Shown here one piece after another: positions 49,244 through 57,564 of a stretch of DNA of 64,000 bases (its first letter is position 1; each line of letters begins with the position of its first letter). A program made the position numbers and the translations under genes. The notes below the pieces were generated by a model. The model was given only the letters and a program-made list of their open reading frames with translations, searched no databases and had not been told where the DNA came from. The stretch is taken from the NCBI GenBank assembly GCA_013407085.1, contig JACCGJ010010800.1, positions 239,697 through 303,696 of the forward strand, read 5' to 3'. The stretch comes from Atriophallophorus winterbourni (taxonomy: Eukaryota > Platyhelminthes > Trematoda > Plagiorchiida > Microphallidae).

Positions 49244-50950
49244 AACTCAGAACTCAGAACTCAGAACTCAGAACTCAGAAAATTGTATGGTAGAAAAAGC
49301 ATTAAGCTTAAAAATAACCATAGGATGACAAGGTATATGGAACATATAAAAATATATAAAAAAATATAAAATATCTCAAAAATCAATAGGGACATTCGCA
49401 TACCGCATGGTTCGTCATAAGCTTATCGAGTTTGGAAGCCAAAACCTCAACAGATTCTGATCGTGTGATTTCTTCAGGCAAATAGTTCCAAGTGAAACAA
49501 ATTCTTACGGAGAAAAAATTACGACGTATATCCAATCGAGAATGCGGAATGCTTAAAGCCTTTGAATGTGTTCGTGTTCTAGTACGGTCATTGGGCTTTA
49601 GCAAGTGTTTAAGGGGATGGTTTACAGAATGCAGGATTTTGAAGGTCAACAAAAGGTCACTGCGTATCCGTCGTTGGGTAAAATGTTGTAGGTTTAGTTT
49701 TAACATTCGCTCTGTGAAAGGCAAATTTCTGTAACGGGAGACCAACTTTGTAGCACGATGATAAATCCTGTCGAGTAGTTCGATATCCTTCCTCAGCCAT
49801 GGTGCCCAGGCTTGGATGGAATATTCCATAACAGGACGTATATACGTGGTAATTACCCGGGGTAGGGTTTCGGGCGTAAAAATCCGGAATATTCTTTTGA
49901 GAAGACTCAAGATACGGCAAGCTTTATTGTACACCATCCGGCAATGCTGTCCAGGCCTAAGGTTAAACGAAACCCAGATACCCAGATCTTTTTCTGCTGT
50001 GGTCCAGACGAGATCTTGCGTGCCAAGCTGATACGTGTGGTGCAGAGATTTCCCAAGCTGCAGCATTTTACATTTCGCAGGGTTAAATGGCAACTCATTT
50101 AACTGGGACCAACGAAATAAGATGAATAGATCCCGCTGTAATGCCATACAGTCATTAACAGACCTGACACGTTTCAAAATTTTAATATCATCGGTAAATA
50201 GTATCAAGTTGCATCCAATATCCTCTACTATATCGTTCATATACACCAAGAATAGAAGAGGTCCAAGCACCGAGCCTTGCGGAACTCCACTCGTGACGTC
50301 TATTTTTCTAGATAAGGTGCTGCAAACGCGAACTTGGACGTGTCTATCAGTAAGATAGTCCCTTATCCAATTCAGCAATATTCCCGTTATTCCATAGGAT
50401 TCGAGCTTTTTAATTAAGATGTCATGGTTGACTCTATCGAAAGCTTTGGAAATATCGATGTAGCAAGCATGTACAGCATCACCTTCGTCTAGTGCCTTGG
50501 TCCAATCCTCGAACGTTGTAAGAAGGTTAGATAAGCAACAGCGACCTCTTCGAAAACCGTGTTGTGCTGCGGTCAAAATATTTTGGTTTTCGAAATGTTC
50601 TCTTATGCGCGCAGTCACAATGCGTTCCATTAATTTGGAGATCACCGGAAGTAACGTTACCGGTCTATAGTTTGCTGTGTCTGAACGGCTACCGCCTTTA
50701 TAAATAGGAGTTATTATCCCTGCTTTCCATTGCGGTGGTATTTTTCCTTCATTTAAGCTGAGATTGAATATGCGAGTGAGAGGAGCAGTCAAAGCAACGC
50801 GACACCTGCGAAGTACGGCGGGGGTAATTTTATCTGCGCCAGGGGACTTCTTTTCGTTTAGTCGACAAAGTTCCCGCCCAACCATGTATTCGTTGATAGT
50901 CATTTCACTTAATAATTCGAAATGTGTTGAACTTGATGAAAGTTGATATG
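49244..50950 (-). mobile_element. CR1-like LINE, 5'-truncated, best preserved RT
   Basis: On the minus strand the element begins within ORF2 just before the RT domain (about 50950) and ends in five ACTCAGA units at 49244-49280. It contains one unbroken frame through RT and the C-terminal region, then a 3' UTR (CATCCTATGGTTATT, GCTTTTTCTACCATAC). It is the youngest-looking member of the heptamer-tail subfamily, whose other copies are at 19.8-22.9 and 44.4-44.75 kb. It lacks ORF1 and the endonuclease, so it is an ordinary dead-on-arrival insertion. Confidence 0.9.
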
Positions 50951-51029
50951 GTATACATGATATACATGGTATACATGGTATACATATACAAGCGGTATAC
51001 ATGAAAATAATTTGCTTTCGTTCAATCAT
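49383..51029 (-). CDS. CR1 ORF2 reverse transcriptase, open 548-codon frame
   Basis: RT domain in order, with residue positions: KSPGADKITPAVLRR (61), WKAGIITPIYKGG (101), NYRPVTLLPVISKLMER (120), AQHGFRRGRCCLSNLL (155), YIDISKAFDRVNHDIL with the first catalytic Asp (190), SGVPQGSVLGPLLF (247), LFTDDIKI with the two catalytic Asp (276), TAEKDLGIWVSFNLRPG (about 333), then AWAPWLRKDIELLDRIYHRA and FFSVRICFTWNYLPEEI. The palm box is FTDD instead of FADD, a single G-to-A change. The first 30-35 residues (ICIPCIPCISCIPYQ) come from a flanking ggtatacat tandem repeat, not from the LINE. The true element starts near residue 30, and the ATG at 51029 is therefore fortuitous. There are no stops, unlike every other RT here. 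Confidence 0.9.
   Translation of the reverse strand: MIERKQIIFMYTACICIPCIPCISCIPYQLSSSSTHFELLSEMTINEYMVGRELCRLNEKKSPGADKITPAVLRRCRVALTAPLTRIFNLSLNEGKIPPQWKAGIITPIYKGGSRSDTANYRPVTLLPVISKLMERIVTARIREHFENQNILTAAQHGFRRGRCCLSNLLTTFEDWTKALDEGDAVHACYIDISKAFDRVNHDILIKKLESYGITGILLNWIRDYLTDRHVQVRVCSTLSRKIDVTSGVPQGSVLGPLLFLVYMNDIVEDIGCNLILFTDDIKILKRVRSVNDCMALQRDLFILFRWSQLNELPFNPAKCKMLQLGKSLHHTYQLGTQDLVWTTAEKDLGIWVSFNLRPGQHCRMVYNKACRILSLLKRIFRIFTPETLPRVITTYIRPVMEYSIQAWAPWLRKDIELLDRIYHRATKLVSRYRNLPFTERMLKLNLQHFTQRRIRSDLLLTFKILHSVNHPLKHLLKPNDRTRTRTHSKALSIPHSRLDIRRNFFSVRICFTWNYLPEEITRSESVEVLASKLDKLMTNHAVCECPY
50945..51000. repeat. Tandem ggtatacat repeat at a LINE 5' junction
   Basis: Four to five imperfect copies of a 9-10 base unit around GGTATACATG lie exactly where the truncated CR1 begins. 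They could be a pre-existing minisatellite used as target, or filler made during insertion. Confidence 0.7.
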
Positions 51030-51603
51030 TTTATTTTAGAATCATCACTAAACAAAAGACAAACCAGTTGCCATATTTCGATACACATTTGACTTGACTT
51101 CCTGTAAACAGGTGTAAAATAGGAACCGAAAAATAACTGTGACCAACTAGAAAATTATCCCAGTGACCAATCAATAGAGTGACTCTAAATCAACCGATCA
51201 AATCGATTGAAATGACAAGTTTTTGCTGTGCTCACATCCTTTGCCTTTACACAACAAAACCATTTTTTGCTCGCTTTTGTAATCAGGTTGAGACAGTAAG
51301 ACAATGCCATTCAAGTATAATTTCGTCTATCACTGGCTCACTGAACCATATCTTACTGTTATGATTGATGTATCGTCGATGTTGCAGGAGAAACCGTCTA
51401 TGCGTTGTCCTTAACCCAGCAGCCAAGAAAACAGAACAAGACCGGAATGAAGCGTTGATCGGGAGTCCAACGACCAAGCGCCCAGTGTGTGCGTTTTGAC
51501 CGTGGATATGGTTTGTATTTATAATACAACAACAGAGTGAACGTGTGAGGTTACATCATAATCGTGGGAAAGTGCATAGTGGGAACGACGGAAGTTGGTT
51601 GCC
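51001..51603. other. Upstream of a candidate exon; old H1b relative at 51190-51295
   Basis: On the minus strand GGATGTGAGCACAGC and CTTGTCATTTCAATCG match the flank of the 55.5 kb hammerhead repeat. A degenerate core (CAACCTGATTA) lies upstream. No promoter motif could be fixed. Confidence 0.35.
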
Positions 51604-51711
51604 ATGAGCGAGTCAGACAATTTGAATTTAGTGAAGATGGGGTTTGTGGCCAAGGTACAGCATGACTTTCTCAACAGCAATTTCTCTCCGTTGCGACATT
51701 TGATCGATCAG
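51604..51711 (+). CDS. Candidate first coding exon of an unidentified gene
   Basis: ATG at 51604 in good context (GCCATGA) opens 36 codons (MSESDNLNLVKMGFVAKVQH, then a stretch ending RHLIDQ). It runs exactly to CAG|GTAATC, a good 5' splice site at 51711/51712, leaving phase 0. The 100 bases upstream are more GC-rich than the surroundings, as for a 5' UTR. I do not recognise the protein. The next in-frame match could be the candidate exon at 56794. An unspliced ORF in AT-rich DNA could look the same, so this remains a proposal. Confidence 0.35.
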
Positions 51712-51761
51712 GTAATCCGACTTGTTTTGTTCGTTAGGAGGTTGCTCTCGTTACACTTACT

Positions 51762-51808
51762 GTCTCCCCCTTTTGACAGCAAACAGCCAGAAACCGGTTG
51801 TGGTGTGT
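51762..51808 (+). ncRNA. Degenerate hammerhead ribozyme (family H1b)
   Basis: Plus strand: CCCCCTTTTGA (core CTGATGA changed to CTTTTGA), stem II CAGC-AAACA-GCCA, GAAA, the palindrome ACCGGT, T at the cleavage position, then GTGGTGTGTAAGTGC. The GAAA, stem III and downstream stem I strands are the best preserved of the family, while the core 5' box is damaged. Confidence 0.55.
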
Positions 51809-54800
51809 AAGTGCAGTGCGTGACCACTGCAGATCTGATCAACCCAATAGGTGTTGTTTGAAGTGTGTCAGCGACGAATGCAATTCACATACATTCAGAT
51901 GCCTTGTTGAGCATCAGCTTCGGCACAGCATAAGATCAGGAAACGTCGAAACGACCGACAACAAAAAGGACAAACCCATAATAATTCGGGTTTCAGAAGG
52001 ATTACATGAGAACCCTTCGAGCGATTACATACTTGAAATCATTAGGAGATGGATAAAGTCAGGTACTAGCGAACGATATCTAATTCATCAAGGTGGGTAA
52101 AACAAGCCCTTCGTGGTAAAGGCTTAAATTGAACAAGTTGCCGCGAAATCGATTGACGAATCAGATCGAAGTAACAATCGGGACAGGCATGTTGAGATCA
52201 GTCTTGTAATTACGTGGTTGACCCCAAAAACGTTGGTGTGTGTTATCTTCGTCGCGTGCGTAATATACAAGTTTGATTAATTGGCTATTTCTTGCGTTGT
52301 GGGAATCGTGTGTGAATGTGATTAGCTTGGACTGGTTGACCTCAGGGATGAAGTGTGATGCATTAGTGAATGTGTTTGAAAGGCATGGCTGATGTAATTA
52401 ATGAAAGAAAGAAGAAAGAAAGAAAAAATTGACTTTATGTTGGATGGGGTGCCCTCGAAGGCTGTGCAAACAACTTAAGACACAATTTGGCATCGATTGA
52501 CTTGACATAATCCATTCTACCCTTCACACTATCAAGCCTAGTGGTTTGTAAAGAAATAGAAGTAAAACTAATGCGAAATTGTTATGCTCACATACATTGC
52601 ACTAAATTGGTCTTTCATAAGTGCACTGAGCACTTGACCGGGAATCCCTTTGTGATTCTGAAATTGAACACTGTTGCTCTATACTCTAACGCTACATGAG
52701 GATGGCTCCAAATTTAAACTTTGGTTTGCAACTTGAAAAAACGCATATAAACTGCTGCCTTTATTTCCTGAAGGTGGTTTTCTCCTGATGTGAGTTGTAA
52801 TTTTTGTATCGAGATTCATACGACAAAGTTACTTCGTGTTTTAGTATCTGCTGTTTGTCATTATATGAAATATTAATGATGCAACGTAATTTACATTTAG
52901 ATGGATTCGGTAAAAGCAGTTGTGGGGAAACGATATGGTTTTAAAACAGAAAGCTTTGCGAGTCTGAAGGTGATAGGGAAAACAGGAAGCGGAATTAATG
53001 AACTCTCAATCCGCCACTGTAATTTACCTTAGCATAAAACAGCCTATAGTTGACCTACTGGGTTTGAACTCCCGTAAGCTGGTCAATTAGACAACACTGC
53101 GCTGTCAAGCATAGCTGAACTGGTGTATGACTAATGTGGTAAATTGTAGGTACATGCTATTAATCAATAATTTAATAATAATTTAATAATAGTTTTCATT
53201 GGCATCATTAAATTGCGACAGATTGTGGATATCTTTGTCCCATCCACATTACATGCCTACCTGGTTTACTAGTTTCAAGTGTAATGTGTGAGCGTATATT
53301 GTACTGATGTTTGTGTTGTCTGTATCGGCATTGTTACCTCTAAGTAATTCGTGCACAACCAAGGCTAAGTCACCATTTAAGGATTATTGATAAATCTCAT
53401 TTCAGAAGTCCATTTGGATATCGGTTTACTTTGCTCTACATAGCAGATGCGAATGGTGTCTGAATTACGAGGTACAACTTTATTCTAAATCATCTGTATG
53501 GTGAAAATTCCAGATATTGACTGTCAAACATCTTAGCTAAAAGTGATGCAAACCTAAACCCGATAAATCATCAAATCGATTTTACTCCGATACGAACTCG
53601 TGATTAAAATGCATTTTGCTAGGTTCCTTATCGAAAAATCAATTCCGAGGGTGGACTTTATCCAAGTTTTCGAGAAACCGAACGGACTTAACGAAGCGTA
53701 ATTCAAGCGGCAGCATTGCGTGTCGTGCCGATTACTTTGTTTTCGTTTCATTTGGAAAAATGTATAACAAATTATGAAAAAAATTAACATCGTGCAACAG
53801 TTTATCGATCTGAACTTCAGATCGTATAAAATTTACGATATAATGGTTCAAAAGAAATAAAACACATTGGTCCTTTTATTGGTGGAATAAAATCGGGTAA
53901 TTGCGTCTCGGTGGATTGAATGAATTCATCGATGCAATTCTTAAACGAAAGCAATTATATCGATTTTTAATCAGATTTTATTGAAAATGACGTGAAAAAT
54001 AATTGGCGCAGATTTTGGTGCTGCTTTAATTGTCTGGGGATGAGATCGATGATGTATCAATATGATCAGGATGGTGGTCATAGAAACCGTTCGGTAAACA
54101 CGTAGTAAGATAGAACAAATTGAAATCAACTAACATTTTTTATTGCCCTAAATATGACTATTTCACACAGTTGCTTGAATATCCTACCAATCGAAGTACG
54201 AGAACAAAGTCGCTGTTAGTTAAAGTTGCATAACCAAACTGTGGATTTTCACACGACAGCCGAAAAGTTTCATTTGAATAACACAAAAATATTTGAGGAA
54301 TTTTCCCATGGCACAACTCAAATGTACTTATGGAGTAGCGTAAGAAAATTCAGTGGATGTTCAGTCTGTAATTCGTTTAATAACAAAAATTATTTAATAT
54401 GATGCCATATGACGCTCAAATGAATGATCGTCATTGATTCTTTGCATAATATTCTGTTTGATAAAATTTTTGTACTTTGAGCTTTGAATGATGATTGGCC
54501 AAAGTATCCCTCGTGGATGCTTAAATATCAACTCATGTACGGATGATACATTTGAGTCTGTGTTTCTGTTTCAAAGTTCACTTTAAGTCTGGTTAAGCTG
54601 TCGCATTTAGCGGCAACACTCTTTGCGTTTTTTTTAATTTTCATGTTTGAGGTTACTCAGATAAAACAATTATTGTGTGGTATGGTTACCGTTCGATGCA
54701 CAACTAAGAATTTTTTTCTATTGTTAACGATCAGCTCACTCAGTTAGCTGTGGGAGAGAATATTTGTGGGGTAGGTGATGTATGTTGCACAGCTGGTTCC

Positions 54801-55506
54801 GTCGAACTTGTGTTATTTGCTTTGTTGGGTTTGACGGTATGCTAGATAAAATCATCTGCAAAACGTAGTTCCTAATAACGCAGTCGGACGAATTTTAAAC
54901 GACATTTAGCGTATTTTCAAATTCGTTTCTTGTCACTTTTGTGATCATATTTCTTCTTCACAATTGACACCTAATCGGTCAATTGGAATTGTTGGGTGAT
55001 GAACAAAGGTTTCTCGTAGGAATTAAATATTGTTCATAGCGTTCCTCTCACATTGGTCCTAATCAATCTGTTTTTATTTTTAATCAGTAAGTACTTAGAT
55101 TAGGTTAACTCTTCTAATATACTCGGCAGTTGGTTTATGTTTGTGCAGCTGTGGATTCAAATTTTGTGTCGTTTGTTCAATATACTGTTACACACAATCA
55201 TGATATTACTTCCTAGGTCATATATGCTTAATAAATTTTTACGCATAGTTGTTGCATGTACGTTTGTGCGTTAACTGATGTGTGGAGTTTTGTCTTACTA
55301 TTTGGATGTGTTTATCCTTACGTACGCGCGGATTTAAACCAATCAATCGTAACTCGAATATAAACGATTAACAGAAAAAATTATAGCCCCATTGAAGAAT
55401 CTCAACTATACGAGTTTAAACTGTTGAGCCAAACAAGTTGAGGTTACCTCAGAAAATACAGTCATCCGCAGCTTTTAAGACCTTGTTCAACAAAAACTTA
55501 ACGACA
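51809..55506. other. Long gene-free stretch
   Basis: A 100-codon plus-strand frame (51798-52100) overlaps the hammerhead repeat and has no domain. A purine-rich GAAA microsatellite lies near 52402-52430. The remainder is AT-rich without recognised genes; if the two candidate exons are real, this is their intron. Confidence 0.4.
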
Positions 55507-55550
55507 CTTCCACCTGATGACGGCAAATAGCCAGAAATCGGTTGCGGTGT
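55507..55550 (+). ncRNA. Hammerhead ribozyme, core intact (family H1b)
   Basis: Plus strand: TTCCAC, CTGATGA (55514-55520), stem II GGC-AAATA-GCC with one unpaired base on each side, GAAA (55534-55537), the near-palindrome ATCGGT, T at the cleavage position (55543), then GCGGTG. Stem I pairs CCAC with GCGG at three of four positions; the family form GTGG would pair fully. This is the only H1 copy in which both core boxes are intact, so it is the best candidate for residual activity. Stem III is minimal, suggesting action as a dimer. Confidence 0.65.
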
Positions 55551-55649
55551 GTAATTGCGTGGGATGTGAGCAACACATGACATTGAAAACGTGGAAATTG
55601 AAGAAAATTAAGGTCTCTAGCAAAACATTCCGTATTTGCATATAACACC

Positions 55650-55696
55650 CGCACACATTGAGAGGTTTCGTGCTGTTCGCACTCATCTGGCAGGGA
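55650..55696 (-). ncRNA. Degenerate hammerhead ribozyme (family H1a)
   Basis: Minus strand: CCCTGCCAGATGA (core CTGATGA changed to CAGATGA), stem II GTGC-GAACA-GCAC, GAAA, then ACCTCTC in place of ACCGGTC. It lies about 100 bases from the plus-strand H1b copy, in the opposite orientation and facing it. Confidence 0.55.
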
Positions 55697-55884
55697 TAGT
55701 ATGATCGCGATCGACCTGACTAGAAACAGTGTATGAATAGTGAGCGAAGTATAAAATTGTAAACTACCTTGGTGCATGGGCTGGCACGACCAACCTGTTC
55801 ATTCATATGTGCCTACATACATGTGGATTGGGTTAAGCCCATGGGCTTTAAGAGAAAATACGTATTTGCTTGCATTTCCATGGC

Positions 55885-55930
55885 ACGCCCCGCGACTGGT
55901 TTCGTGCTGTTTGCGTTCAACAGCATCCAG
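55885..55930 (-). ncRNA. Degenerate hammerhead ribozyme (family H1a)
   Basis: Minus strand: CTGTTGA in place of CTGATGA, stem II ACGC-AAACA-GCAC (one mismatch), GAAA, ACCAGTC, GCGGGGCGTG, then GCAAGCAAAT. It is the third hammerhead motif within 430 bases. Confidence 0.55.
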
Positions 55931-56793
55931 TAATGGATAACAAAATCAAACTTCTTACACCATGGGCTCGAATAACTTCATACGAAACACTCGCAATATC
56001 TCGTATCTTCGTTAGTGACTGATAGCGGGACCGACAACAAGAATACTTAATTGAGTCTTGGTTTATTATCTTATAAACTATGTTGGATCCCACCTACATT
56101 ACTAAGGATAGCTATTGGGACAAACAAATGGTGCCACCGATAAAACGAATTTACTACGAAGCTTTTCTGATTATACTGCAATCTAATTAAACATGGACGA
56201 TCATAGCACTCTTAAGGTCCGTTTTAGATGTAAACGACGGAAAGTAGAGTTGACTTATCTTTCAATGTTTCCGTTGAGTTGAAAAATAGCTCAACAAAAT
56301 TCTGTAATTCTTTCATGTGTAAGTAAAATCCTACTTAGTTGAAGCTGCAAAGTCGCATTCTCAATGTGGTCGCGGTTTCATTATTTTGCTAACATATATT
56401 TGATTCACTCGGTGTACATTATTCAATATTGTCTTTTCATTGAAATGTCCATTGAACAACAAGAAAGATTTGTTTTTCAATATTACTAATGTTTATTTTA
56501 GTGTCCACGTTCAGTTAGGCTTTTAGTGACTATCCCTTATTATAAATACGGTTACCCCCTAATTGCTGTTACTTTGTCATTTATGCAATTATTTGTTTGC
56601 GTTTAATTCGTTGTATTGTTGCAGCACTTATTTTGTTGGTCACAAACTATTCTGATTGGAAAATATTCGAAACTTATCCTAGTTCACTCTAACAGCAGGA
56701 CATTACACCCTGTGAATTCTCTATATTAACAAATGTTCGAACCCGAGTGTATTGAATAATATCTCGCTAAATGTGATTTTTTCTTTTCTCCAG
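55931..56793. other. No supported gene
   Basis: AT-rich; ends in a polypyrimidine run that precedes the candidate exon. Confidence 0.4.
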
Positions 56794-56882
56794 ATGAGAT
56801 TGTTCGCACAAACGGGACCGGAGCCAGGCATCTCCCTTGGGGGCTTATTAGATTACAGGAAAACGATGTGCCCAGCCGCGGG
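56794..56882 (+). CDS. Candidate internal exon
   Basis: A strong acceptor (tttttcttttctccag) is followed by a GC-rich open stretch that reads MRLFAQTGPEPGISLGGLLD, then YRKTMCPAA. It could splice out at GG|GTAGAA (56882/56883), or end at the in-frame TAG at 56884. Its phase fits the candidate exon at 51604-51711 (both phase 0 at the junction). The family is unknown. Support is the splice signal and the local rise in GC content only. Confidence 0.3.
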
Positions 56883-56886
56883 GTAG

Positions 56887-57194
56887 AATTTTCTTTTTAA
56901 AAAATACCAGACATCATGGAACGAGGAGAATTAGATAAGAACGCAACTGAATTGGTTCGTTAGAAATCAGCAGATCTCCCTGGCTCCTGATTGCATTAAA
57001 CTCAAAAGTCGTAAAATATTAATAATAATTTGTCGTAAACGATTTATTTAAATTATTATAGATCAAATAAGAATCGGAAACAGAATGAAAATTTGTCTAA
57101 ATAGGTACGCATACTGCGAGCATATTGTAGCGATATGACGATGAAGTATGTTCGTTCACGTCGTTTACATGTTCGATATTGGAAGCATTATTTC
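56887..57194. other. No feature seen
   Basis: AT-rich sequence without recognised features. Confidence 0.4.
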
Positions 57195-57290
57195 ACCAAT
57201 AAAATCAGTATTGTGTGCAATCGATTAGACCAGTTTTGAAGAGCTCATAATAATGCTTTCATCTTGGCAGAGAGAGATAACCTAGGAAGA
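57195..57290. mobile_element. Eroded relative of the 38.7 kb hammerhead element
   Basis: ATTGTGTGCAATCGATTAGA, then CCAGTTTT, matches TTTGTGTGCAATCGGTTAGA and GTAGTTTT at 38799-38825. What follows is too altered to read as a ribozyme. Confidence 0.4.
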
Positions 57291-57564
57291 TCCTTGCCAG
57301 CACATTGCAATGTGTGTTTACATTTTCTCAATCGAGAAGTCATAGAAATCCTCGAGTTTGTGCATCCCTAATGTTGCGTCATCAGCGAGCGAGAATATTC
57401 GGAACTAGCACACATTCAATTTCACTCTTCGGCCGTCGGTCCACATAGCATTTTGGGTGCACCCACATATTCGGAAACAATCCAAGTATTCAATCTGTAT
57501 ACATTATATGACTGTGATCCATTCGTCGAACCTTCCAGGATATATTATTCTCGTCGCAATATGT

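Noticed and set aside
53040..53110. tRNA-like stretch on the minus strand with GAGTTCAAACCC resembling a B box
   Set aside because: The T arm does not pair, no acceptor stem or anticodon arm can be drawn, and no similar copy was seen in the window. It could be part of a tRNA-derived SINE, but one motif is not enough.
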